From: Zoogloeaceae bacterium
GTDB lineage: Bacteria; Pseudomonadota; Gammaproteobacteria; Burkholderiales; Rhodocyclaceae
DNA length: 64,000 nucleotides
Direction: 5' to 3'
NCBI GenBank assembly: GCA_024235675.1
Contig: JACKLZ010000002.1
Span: forward strand, 301,001 to 365,000
Shown here: piece after piece, positions 10,389 through 20,908 of the stretch
Layout: every line of letters begins with the position of its first letter
Position numbering within the stretch: the stretch's first letter is position 1
The notes under the pieces: generated by a model
The model's database searches: none
What the model saw: the letters and a program-made list of their open reading frames with translations, nothing else
What the model was told of the DNA's origin: nothing
Made by a program: the position numbers and the translations under genes

Positions 10389-10552
10389 GTCTTATCTCTC
10401 ATTGCCGCTACGAAGTTGTGAAGAAATCGTAGCGAGCGCAGGCAGGTCGGGCGCGGCCGGCGCGCAGCAAGCGGAATGTATATACATACATGAGCATTGC
10501 GAGCACCGCCCAAGCCCGAGATGCCAAGCGCAGTAGATTTATTCACAACTTC

Positions 10553-11047
10553 TCAATCGTCTTCGAAGTAACCACGCTCAGCGTCCACATGACAGGCCAC
10601 GCAATTGACCTTGCTGGCGATCTCCTTGCGCGTCCACTCGCGCGGCGACACCTCGCGATGCTCGCGCACCCACTTGGGCAGTTCGGTGATGCGCTGGGGC
10701 GCGGCCGAGGCCGGGACGCGACGCAACCAGCGGCGCATATCGCCATGGCCGGCGCTGTCGGCGGCATGGGCGACCAGGTAGGTGGTGATCTGTCTGGCGG
10801 TGGCGGCGTCCACGCTGGCGTCGTCGCCAAAGTGATTGTCCAGCTCGCCCATCATCTTCTGCCACGAGCGCGCCGGCAGCAGCCCCGCCGGAAAAGCCAT
10901 ATGGCAGCTGCCGCACTCCTGGCGCGTGAGCGGATCGGTGACGGGGGGGAAGAACTCATCGCTGCCGGCCTTGGCGCGTTCGAGCATCACGGCGCCGACG
11001 GCAAACAAGGCGGCGCCCACGGCGATTGATCGGATCAAGGGTTTCAT
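10553..11047 (-). CDS. Diheme cytochrome c (DHC family)
   Basis: A 164-residue periplasmic protein: N-terminal signal segment, then two CxxCH sites, CGSCH near residues 45-49 and CVACH near 149-153. Spacing and length match the diheme cytochrome c family (Pfam DHC) that is usually encoded beside a DUF1924/SHP cytochrome and a membrane b-type cytochrome. Here all three occur in one minus-strand run with a 16-bp gap to the DUF1924 gene, supporting one electron-transfer chain. Start ATG 11047 is preceded by GGAGACAG. Confidence 0.88.
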   Translation of the reverse strand: MKPLIRSIAVGAALFAVGAVMLERAKAGSDEFFPPVTDPLTRQECGSCHMAFPAGLLPARSWQKMMGELDNHFGDDASVDAATARQITTYLVAHAADSAGHGDMRRWLRRVPASAAPQRITELPKWVREHREVSPREWTRKEIASKVNCVACHVDAERGYFEDD

Positions 11048-11063
11048 GGACTGTCTCCTGGGT

Positions 11064-11477
11064 TTATTGGGTGATCATGAAGGCGAGCCAGTCGCCTTTT
11101 TCGCGGGCGCTGCATTCACGCCCCAGCACTTCGCGGCAGTTGCGGCGGAACCACTTCTCGACCTTGGCCGCATCGGTGTAGCGCGTGGGCGCCACCGACA
11201 CAGCCACCGGATCGATGGTCTTGCCGACCGGCGTGCGGCCCGCGGCGCGCGTGTTCTCGCCGTGGCAGCTGGTGCAGCTCGGCGAGTCCGCCTTGCCGCC
11301 GGCGTGGCGGTCGCGGTGCAGCGCCTCGCCGCGTACGGCCGAAACCCCGGCAAAAGCGGCATCCCCGGCTTTGGCCTGGGCGGCATATGCGGCGAGAATG
11401 TCGTCTCGCGGGGCGGCCTGCGCGACCGACATCACCGTCAGCGCGGCCAGAAACATGAATCGGGAAAGTGTCTGCAT
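11064..11477 (-). CDS. DUF1924 monoheme cytochrome (SHP-like)
   Basis: A 137-residue exported protein with a signal peptide ending at AQA (about residue 21) and a CTSCH heme site near residue 71. DUF1924 contains the sphaeroides heme protein (SHP), an oxygen-binding high-spin cytochrome c that takes electrons from DHC. A conserved-looking cysteine pair lies at NCREVLGREC. First gene of the redox operon. I chose ATG 11477 over the longer frame from 11513 because a GGAGA precedes it and it starts the signal peptide directly. Confidence 0.82.
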   Translation of the reverse strand: MQTLSRFMFLAALTVMSVAQAAPRDDILAAYAAQAKAGDAAFAGVSAVRGEALHRDRHAGGKADSPSCTSCHGENTRAAGRTPVGKTIDPVAVSVAPTRYTDAAKVEKWFRRNCREVLGRECSAREKGDWLAFMITQ

Positions 11478-11537
11478 TATCGTCTCCGCAGGAAATGGCA
11501 CATCATTTGTCATGGCTTGCAGTGTGCACAGCGGCGC

Positions 11538-11575
11538 CTGAACACTTGCTGAAGCGCCCGTTCACCTCCCGTTCA
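11538..11575. promoter_or_regulatory. Symmetric half-site array, candidate response-regulator operator
   Basis: In the 152-bp divergent region between the cytochrome operon and the PepSY/two-component operon lie CTGAAC (11538), CTGAAG (11549), CGTTCA (11559) and CGTTCA (11570). Each pair is spaced exactly 11 bp, and TGAAC is the reverse complement of GTTCA, so the pairs face opposite ways. OmpR/PhoB-type regulators bind direct repeats with about one-turn spacing, so each promoter could have its own copy. Function is inferred. Confidence 0.6.
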
Positions 11576-11629
11576 GCCGCACAGGGGTAGAAAATAGGCA
11601 TGACGACACTGACAACCGCGAGGCCCACC

Positions 11630-11941
11630 ATGCGCTGGATGCTTACCCTGCTGCTGAGTACCGCCCTGATCGCCCCCGCCCTCGCCGACAGCGACCACGA
11701 CCGCGCCCGCCGGGCACGCGACGCCGGCCAGGTGCTGCCGTTGCCGGCCATCCTCGAGCGGGTCGCGCTCGACTACCCCGGACGGGTAGTCGAGGTGGAG
11801 CTCGAAGACGATGACGATCACTGGACCTACGAGATCAAGCTGGTGCAGACCGACGGGCGCATGCTCAAACTCGATGTAGACGCCACCGACGCGCGCATTC
11901 TGAAAGTGCGCGGCAAGCACCGTGAAAGGGGGGACCACTGA
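11630..11941 (+). CDS. PepSY domain protein, exported
   Basis: A 103-residue protein with an N-terminal signal peptide (MRWMLTLLLSTALIAPALA) and one PepSY-type domain: LPLPAILERV, then YPGRVVEVELEDDDDHWTYEI and a C-terminal DVDATDARILKV strand. Periplasmic PepSY proteins are often encoded with a two-component system and may modulate the sensor. ATG 11630 is chosen over ATG 11600 because GAGG sits 6 bases before it and it starts the signal peptide. Its stop overlaps the response-regulator start by one base. Confidence 0.78.
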   Translation: MRWMLTLLLSTALIAPALADSDHDRARRARDAGQVLPLPAILERVALDYPGRVVEVELEDDDDHWTYEIKLVQTDGRMLKLDVDATDARILKVRGKHRERGDH

Positions 11942-12603
11942 TGCGCATTCTGGTCGTCGAAGACGAACACACCCTGGCCCAACAACTGGCCGACGCGCTG
12001 ACCGACGCCGGCTACGCGGTCGACCGCGCCGACAACGGCCTCGACGCGCACTACCTGGGTGACACCGAACCCTTCGACGCGGTGGTGCTCGACCTCGGTC
12101 TGCCGCAGATGGACGGGCTCACGGTGCTCGGCAAATGGCGCAGCGCCGGGCGCACGATGCCGGTGCTGATTCTCACCGCGCGCGACGACTGGCACCAGAA
12201 GGTGGCCGGCATCGACGCCGGCGCCGATGACTACCTCACCAAGCCCTTCCACATGGCCGAACTGCTGGCCCGTCTGCGCGCCCTCATCCGCCGCGCCGGC
12301 GGCCACGCCAGCGCCCTGCTCAACTGCGGCCCGCTGTGTCTGGACACCCGCAACAGCCAGCTCACCAGCGACGGCCAGCCGGTCTCGCTCACCAGCCATG
12401 AATACCGCCTGCTGAGCTACTTCATGCACCACCCGGGCAAGGTCATCTCACGCACCGAACTCACCGAACACCTCTACGCGCAAGACTTCGACCGCGACTC
12501 CAACACCATCGAAGTCTTCGTCGGCCGCCTGCGCAAGAAACTGCCCGAGGGCATGATCGAGACCGTGCGCGGCCTCGGCTACCGGCTGGTCGCACCGGCA
12601 TGA
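11941..12603 (+). CDS. OmpR/PhoB-family response regulator
   Basis: A 220-residue regulator. The receiver domain has the acidic pair at residues 8-9, phosphoacceptor Asp51 in VVLDLGLPQMDG and the conserved lysine in YLTKPFH near 101; the C-terminal winged helix (about 125-220) includes the SLTSHEYRLLSYF and DSNTIEVFVGRLRKKL blocks. It looks most like the QseB/PmrA branch. It is translationally coupled to the PepSY gene (TGATG) and to the kinase gene (ATGA). It probably binds the 11-bp-spaced repeats between the two operons. Confidence 0.92.
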   Translation: MRILVVEDEHTLAQQLADALTDAGYAVDRADNGLDAHYLGDTEPFDAVVLDLGLPQMDGLTVLGKWRSAGRTMPVLILTARDDWHQKVAGIDAGADDYLTKPFHMAELLARLRALIRRAGGHASALLNCGPLCLDTRNSQLTSDGQPVSLTSHEYRLLSYFMHHPGKVISRTELTEHLYAQDFDRDSNTIEVFVGRLRKKLPEGMIETVRGLGYRLVAPA

Positions 12604-13967
12604 GTGCTCCGGCGGCCATCCACCGCTCGCTGCGCCTGCGCCTGCTCGCCGGCTCGCTGGTGTGGATTGTCGCCGCCGTAGCGATCACCGGCTTTCTCCT
12701 GGCCGATCTGTTCGGCCAGCATGTGCGTGAGCGTATCGACGCCGAACTGCACGGTCATCTCGACCAGCTCACCGCCGTACTCGAGGTCGCCGCCGACGGC
12801 AGCGCCACGCTGCGCCTGCCGCTGTCCGACCCGCGCCTGAGCCGCCCCTACGCCGGGCTGTACTGGCAGGTCGACGGCGGGCCGGCAGGCACGACCGCGT
12901 TGCTGCGTTCGCGCTCGCTATGGGACACCGCGCTGGCCGTTCCCGCCGATGCACTGGCCGACGGCGAGGTGCATGTGCACGACGTTGCCGGCCCCGACGC
13001 CAGCCGTCTGCGCATGATGGAACGCCTCATCCGCCCGGCCGAACACCCCGACACCGCCTACCGCCTGATCGTCGCGCTCGACACCCGGCAGATCGACGAG
13101 CCGGTCGAAGAATTCTCAACCCTGCTGAGCATTGCCCTCGGCGTGCTCGCCCTCGGCCTGATCGCGGCGGCGGTGGTGCAGGTCGGCGTCGGCCTCGCCC
13201 CCCTCAAACGCATGCACGCCGCGCTCAGCGCGGTGCGCGATGGCCACACACGCCGGCTCGAAGGCGACTACCCGCAAGAGGTGCAGCCGCTGGTGGACGA
13301 ACTCAACACCTTGCTCGCCCACGACGAAGCCATGGTCGAGCGCGCCCGCACCCAGGCCGGCAACCTCGCCCACGCGGTCAAGACGCCGCTCACCATCCTT
13401 GCCAACGCCGCCCGCAACGAGCCCAGCGCGCTCGCCCGGCTGGTCGACGAGCAAGTCGGCGACGCCCGTCGCCAGGTCGACTACCACCTCGCCCGCGCCC
13501 GCGCCGCCGCCGCCGTGCAGCAGCCCGGGCTGAAGACCGCACTGCGGCCGGTGCTCGACGGCCTCGTTCGCGTCATGAGCCGCCTGCATGCCGACCGCGA
13601 TCTGCACATTGCGCAAGCCGATATGGATGAGACGCTGAGCTGTCGCGGCGACGCGCAAGACTTGCAGGAGATGCTCGGCAACCTGCTCGACAACGCCTGC
13701 AAATGGGCCCGCCGGCAGGTGAACATCACCGCGACCGTCAATGACGGCCTGATCACCGTGCACATCGACGACGACGGCCCCGGCCTGTCTGAAGCGCAGC
13801 GCAGCACGGTGCTGGCGCGCGGCGTGCGCGCCGACGAGCACACCCCCGGCACCGGGCTGGGGCTGGCCATCGCGCATGACCTGGCGCGTGCGTATGGCGG
13901 CGATCTGCGCCTCGACGCCGCCCCGCTCGGCGGCCTGCGCGCCACGCTTCAACTCCCCGCGGCCTAG
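12600..13967 (+). CDS. Sensor histidine kinase
   Basis: A 455-residue inner-membrane kinase, partner of the preceding regulator. One TM helix near residues 15-37, a periplasmic domain, a second TM near 175-197, HAMP-like linker, then an unusual H-box with HAVKTPLTIL (His near 258), the N-box LGNLLDNACKWA near 358, and ATP-lid motifs DDDGPGL and GTGLGLAIAHDLA. The HAVKTPL form of the H-box is common in PhoQ/QseC-like sensors next to PepSY genes. The signal is unknown; cation or redox stress is plausible from neighbours. Confidence 0.9.
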   Translation: MSAPAAIHRSLRLRLLAGSLVWIVAAVAITGFLLADLFGQHVRERIDAELHGHLDQLTAVLEVAADGSATLRLPLSDPRLSRPYAGLYWQVDGGPAGTTALLRSRSLWDTALAVPADALADGEVHVHDVAGPDASRLRMMERLIRPAEHPDTAYRLIVALDTRQIDEPVEEFSTLLSIALGVLALGLIAAAVVQVGVGLAPLKRMHAALSAVRDGHTRRLEGDYPQEVQPLVDELNTLLAHDEAMVERARTQAGNLAHAVKTPLTILANAARNEPSALARLVDEQVGDARRQVDYHLARARAAAAVQQPGLKTALRPVLDGLVRVMSRLHADRDLHIAQADMDETLSCRGDAQDLQEMLGNLLDNACKWARRQVNITATVNDGLITVHIDDDGPGLSEAQRSTVLARGVRADEHTPGTGLGLAIAHDLARAYGGDLRLDAAPLGGLRATLQLPAA

Positions 13968-14042
13968 CCTCACCTCGCCGGAAACCCCACAGCCCAAAGG
14001 GTTTCAGCCCGACGGCACTGAACAGATTTTTGGTGCACAGAC

Positions 14043-14078
14043 TTGACGCATTAAAATAGGACCAATATAGTTCTATTT
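14043..14078 (+). promoter_or_regulatory. suf operon promoter with overlapping Rrf2/IscR-type palindrome
   Basis: TTGACG at 14043-14048 and TATAGT at 14066-14071 are separated by 17 bp, a good sigma-70 promoter. A 25-bp imperfect palindrome, AAATAGGAC followed 7 bases later by GTTCTATTT (14054-14078), covers the spacer and -10 box. This fits repression by the Rrf2-family protein encoded just downstream, as IscR does on type-1 sites, but the half-sites differ from the E. coli consensus. Confidence 0.7.
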
Positions 14079-14107
14079 AAAACCACAACACGCATGGAGC
14101 CGCCCCA

Positions 14108-14302
14108 ATGATTACCGCTACGGCCATCCACCGCCTGCTCACCGACTCGGCCCACTACTTTGGTCTGTTGCCCACGCCGGCACGCACCGTCGCCCTGCTT
14201 CGCACCGCCCGACGCCAGGTTCAACCAACCCGGCCCCCGGCCAACGATGGCCGCCATCTGCTCAGCCCGATGGGCGACGAGGACCAATCATGCTGCGCGT
14301 AA
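14108..14302 (+). CDS. Possible small leader ORF before the Rrf2 gene
   Basis: A 64-codon reading frame between the promoter and the Rrf2 gene, with GGAG about 8 bases before its ATG; its stop overlaps the start of the regulator gene by 13 bases, allowing translational coupling. The product shows no domain; it is arginine- and threonine-rich with a CC near the end. It could be a real small protein, a leader peptide or chance. Confidence 0.3.
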   Translation: MITATAIHRLLTDSAHYFGLLPTPARTVALLRTARRQVQPTRPPANDGRHLLSPMGDEDQSCCA

Positions 14303-14760
14303 GCAAACTGACTGACTACGGCACGCTGGTACTCACACACATGGCGGGCTTTCCCGACCACTTGTTCAGCGTCGCCGAGCTGACCCAGATCCTGCATCTG
14401 AACGCCCCGACCATCAGCAAGGTGCTCAAGGCGCTCGGCCGTCATGAGCTGGTCAGCAGCGTGCGCGGTGCGCGCGGCGGCTACGCCTTGGCGCGCCCCG
14501 CCACGCAGATCAGCGTCGCCCAGATCATCGACGCGCTCGAAGACCAACCCTTTGGTCTCACCGAGTGCAGTGCCACGGCCGGCACTTGTGACATCGAAGG
14601 CGATTGCCGCATCCGTGCCAACTGGCAGCGTATCAACACCGTGGTCCGCCGCGTGCTCGACGACGTCTGCCTCGCCGACATGGTGGAGCCCTTGCCGCCG
14701 GCCACCGAGGCCCGCATGGTGCGACACGCCACCCCCGCCATCAAATGCACCCCGCAGTAA
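14290..14760 (+). CDS. Rrf2 family regulator of the suf operon (SufR/IscR-like)
   Basis: A 156-residue transcription factor. Winged helix in residues 1-70 (LRVSKLTDYGTLVLTHMA, APTISKVLKALG, wing GARGGYALA) and three cysteines at 93, 100 and 106 suited to an Fe-S cluster; the spacing C-x6-C-x5-C is the Rrf2/IscR pattern. As first gene of the suf operon and next to a palindromic promoter it most likely represses the operon when its cluster is intact. Start ATG 14290 has GAGGA upstream. Confidence 0.9.
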   Translation: MLRVSKLTDYGTLVLTHMAGFPDHLFSVAELTQILHLNAPTISKVLKALGRHELVSSVRGARGGYALARPATQISVAQIIDALEDQPFGLTECSATAGTCDIEGDCRIRANWQRINTVVRRVLDDVCLADMVEPLPPATEARMVRHATPAIKCTPQ

Positions 14761-14776
14761 CCAGGAGATGTCTTCC

Positions 14777-16228
<1,452 letters not shown>

Positions 16229-16285
16229 GGACGGGTGTCGGGCCTTGCGCCACACCCCGCCAACAGAATCTCAGGAGAACTCACT

Positions 16286-17067
<782 letters not shown>

Positions 17068-17071
<4 letters not shown>

Positions 17072-18378
17072 GCGCTGTCGACACCTGGGTGTCTGCCTTC
17101 CACGCCGGCTCCGCCGTGCAGCCGGGCGCGGGCCTGCCGTGGCTGGCCACGCTGCGCCGCGAAGCGCTGTACCGCTTCGCCGACGAAGGCTGGCCCACCC
17201 GCCGCCACCCGCGCTGGCAGCACACCTCGCTGGCCTTCATGGACCAGCAGGACTTTGCCGCCAACACCGTTGCACCCGACGCCGCGGCCGCCCTCGCCCG
17301 CCTGCGTGGTGACGACGCCGGCCACTGGCTAGCGTTTGTCGGCGGGCGTTTCCATGCCGGGCTATCCGACATCGGCGCCCTGCCCGCTGGCGTACAACTG
17401 ACGAGCCTGGCCGACGCGCTGGATCAGCACCCCGAGGCCGTGCAAGCCGCCTTCGGCTCCGCCACCGACGGCGACAGCCCGGCCGCGCTCAACCTCGCGC
17501 TGGCCACTGAGGGCGCCTGGCTGCGCCTGCCGCGCGGCGTCGCGCTGGATGCCCCGGTGCACCTGGTGTTCATCGCCGGCGCCACTGACGCCAGCCAGCA
17601 CCTGCGCAACCTGATCGTCGCCGAGGCCAACAGCGAAGCCACTATCGTCGAGCACTATCTGGGCGAAGGCGACGCCACCACGCTGACCACCGCCACCACC
17701 CGCCTGCAGGTCGATGCCGACGCGCGCATCACGCATATCAAGCTGCAGCAGGAAGCCGAGCCGGCCATCCACCTGGCCAACATCGACGCCGTGCAGGCGC
17801 GGGGCGCGCACTTTGCCTCGCACTCGCTGTCTTTCGGTGCCCGGCTGGCGCGCAATGACATCCACACCCGCTTCGACGGCGAAGGCTGCGACACGCTGCT
17901 CAACGGCCTGTATCACCTCGACGGCCGGCGCCATGTGGACCACCACACCAGCATCAACCACGCCCAGCCGCGCGGCAGCAGCCGCGAGTTCTACCGTGGC
18001 CTGCTCGACGGCAATTCGCGCGGGGTGTTCACCGGCCGCATCATCGTCGCCAAAGATGCCCAGCGCAGCGACGCCATGCAGCGCTGCGACAACCTGCTGC
18101 TCTCGCGCCAGGCCGAAGCCGACGCCCGGCCCGAGCTGGAGATCTACGCCGACGACGTCAAATGCGCCCACGGCGCCACGGTGGGCCAGATGGACGAAGA
18201 CAGCCTGTTCTACCTGCGCACCCGCGGGCTGGACGACGCCCACGCCCGCCGCGTGCTCACCTACGCCTTCGCGGCCGAAGCGATCGACCGCATCGAGCTG
18301 TTGCCGCTGCGCAAGCAAGCCCGCGCCGCGCTGATGGCCCGCCTGCCCGGCGGCGAACTGCTGGAGGAACTGTTGTGA
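17068..18378 (+). CDS. sufD: Fe-S cluster assembly protein SufD
   Basis: A 436-residue SufBD-family subunit. The N-terminal helical region includes the RHPRWQHTSLAFMD motif, and the C-terminal core has the typical DVKCAHGATVGQMDEDSLFYL segment near residues 366-386 with the histidine used in iron entry in E. coli SufD. It overlaps sufC by ATGA and ends in a GTGA overlap with the cysteine desulfurase gene, so the operon is tightly coupled. Confidence 0.93.
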
Positions 18379-19636
18379 ACACCGTCGCTGACCTGCGCCA
18401 CACCGCGTCGGCCACCCGTCTGCCGGTCGCTGACGACTTCCCCATCCTCGCCCGGCCGGTGCATGGCCGTCGGCTGGCCTACCTCGACAACGGCGCGACC
18501 ACGCAAAAGCCGAACGCGGTGATCGAGGCCGAGGCGCGCTTCTATCGCGAGTCAAACGCCAACATCCACCGCGGTGTGCACTGGCTGTCGCAACACGCCA
18601 CCGAGCTGTACGACGACGCGCGCGCCACAGTGCAACGCTTCATCGGCGCGGCGCGGGCGGACGAAATCGTCTTCACCCGCGGCACCACCGAGGCCATCAA
18701 CCTCGTCGCCAACACCTGGGGGCGCAAGCAGCTCACCGCGGGTGACGAGATCCTCATCACCACGCTGGAGCATCACTCCAACATCGTGCCCTGGCAGATG
18801 CTGTGCGAGCAGACCGGCGCGGTGCTCAAGGTCGCGCCGGTCAATGAAATCGGCGAGGTCGAGCTCGCGGGCTTCGACGCGCTGCTGAGCCCGCGCACCC
18901 GGCTGGTCGCCATCACGCACATCTCGAACGCACTGGGCACGATCAACCCGGTGGCCGAGATGGTCGAACACGCCCACGCCGTTGGCGCCGTGGTGCTGGT
19001 CGATGGCGCGCAAGCGGTCGCCCACCAGGCGGTCGACGTGCAGGCGCTGGGCTGCGACTTCTACGCGTTCTCGGGCCACAAGCTCTACGGCCCCACCGGC
19101 ATCGGCGTGCTTTACGGCCGTGCCGAACTGCTCGCCGCCATGCCGCCGTGGCAAGGCGGCGGCGACATGATCCGCACCGTCAGCTTCGAGCGCAGCACCT
19201 ACGCCGAGGCGCCGCAGCGCTTCGAGGCCGGCACGCCCAACATCGCTGGTGCCGTCGCGCTGGCCGCCGCCATTGACTATGTGCAGGCGCTTGGCATGAA
19301 GCGCATCGTGGCGCATGAGCACGCCCTGCTCGAACACGCCACCGCCGCGCTCCGCGCCATCCCCGGCCTGCGCATGGTCGGCACCGCCGCCAACAAGGCG
19401 GGCATCCTGTCTTTCATGATCGAGCACATCCACCCGCACGATCTGGGCACCATTCTGGACAGCGAAGGCGTCGCCATCCGCGCCGGTCACCACTGCGCCA
19501 TGCCGCTGATGACGCGCTTCGGCATCCCCGGCACGGCACGCGCCTCGCTGGCAATCTATAACGATGAAACCGACATCGCCGCGCTGGTCACCGCCATCGA
19601 GAAGGCGCAAGCGCTGTTCGGCACGAGGAAAAAAGC

Positions 19637-19640
<4 letters not shown>
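18375..19640 (+). CDS. sufS: Cysteine desulfurase SufS
   Basis: A 421-residue class-V aminotransferase fold enzyme that takes sulfur from cysteine for cluster building, with PLP as cofactor. The PLP lysine is in FYAFSGHKLYGPTGIG near residue 236 and the active cysteine in RAGHHCAMPL near 375, the SufS (group II) arrangement. GTG 18375 is taken as start because GGAGGA sits 6 bases before it and it overlaps the sufD stop; the longer open frame upstream runs through sufD. Its partner here is likely SufU, since no sufE is seen. Confidence 0.93.
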
Positions 19641-20089
<449 letters not shown>

Positions 20090-20099
20090 GGAGCGCATC

Positions 20100-20669
20100 A
20101 TGGGCGACGCCTTCGGCGAAACCGACTCCCGCACGCTGCTGCGCGACTGCGCCGCAGTCAGCGTGCCCTGGGGCAACCCCGAAACCCTTGAGGCCGGCAA
20201 CTACGCGCTGGTCACCCAGCGCCTGGGCGGCTCCATCACCGTCATGTGCGGCGGCAACCTCTACCGCATCGACGAGCGCAACGCCGACGCCCTCGGCCTC
20301 GAGCCGCAGCTGCCCGCCACGCCACCGCCTGCCGACGCCGGCGAGCGCAGCGTCGACAGCATCGAACAGGCCGCCTGGGCACAGCTCGGCACCTGCTTCG
20401 ACCCCGAGATCCCCATCGACATCGTGAACCTCGGTCTGGTTTACGCCTGCACTGCCGAGATGGTCGAGCCCGACACCTTCCGCCTCACCGTCAACATGAC
20501 GCTCACCGCCCCCGGCTGCGGCATGGGCACCGTTATCGCCGACGAAGCGCACGCCAAGCTGCTCGACATTCCCGGCGTCAAAGAGGCCGAAGTCAATCTG
20601 GTGTGGGACCCACCCTGGTGCCGCGAAATGATGAGCGATGCCGCCCGCCTCGAAATGGGCATGTTCTAG
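20100..20669 (+). CDS. sufT: SufT-like Fe-S maturation protein (DUF59)
   Basis: A 189-residue protein. The C-terminal ~110 residues are a DUF59/MIP18 domain with DPEIPIDIVNLGLVY near residues 101-115 and the TAPGCGMG motif near 138; the N-terminal ~75 residues match the extra region of the putative assembly protein SufT. It follows sufU by 10 bp, so it is the last suf gene. SufT helps mature Fe-S proteins under high demand in Staphylococcus; a similar role is inferred here. Confidence 0.88.
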   Translation: MGDAFGETDSRTLLRDCAAVSVPWGNPETLEAGNYALVTQRLGGSITVMCGGNLYRIDERNADALGLEPQLPATPPPADAGERSVDSIEQAAWAQLGTCFDPEIPIDIVNLGLVYACTAEMVEPDTFRLTVNMTLTAPGCGMGTVIADEAHAKLLDIPGVKEAEVNLVWDPPWCREMMSDAARLEMGMF

Positions 20670-20814
20670 CACCAAGGGCAAGCCGCTTTACGACGGCAGC
20701 ATTACCGGTCAATACTGACAGCCCCGATCGATACCCCCGCCCAGCCACGCGACACCACTCGGTAGCGCCGCCGGGCGGGATACAAGCCGCCACACCGTAC
20801 CAGGGCCGGCCAGA

Positions 20815-20837
20815 CGTAGGGCGGGTTTCAACCCGCC
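20815..20837. repeat. Dispersed REP-like palindrome, second copy
   Basis: A 23-base exact copy of 9014-9036, with arms GGCGGGTT and AACCCGCC, in the 239-bp gap between sufT and serA. The gap otherwise shows no gene. Confidence 0.65.
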
Positions 20838-20908
20838 AAACCACGCCACCGCCGGGCACCGAGGTCAACGCAAACGAAGCACCCGACAACACCACCGGAG
20901 CACGCACC

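Noticed and set aside
10475..10484. TGTATATACA palindrome upstream of the ferric-reductase-like gene
   Set aside because: Short AT-rich dyad likely to occur by chance or as part of a promoter; no second copy or flanking structure to support an operator.
17362..18555. A 397-codon minus-strand frame opposite sufD and the sufS start
   Set aside because: Shadow of sufD; no motif, and the plus strand is an unbroken suf operon with gene overlaps.
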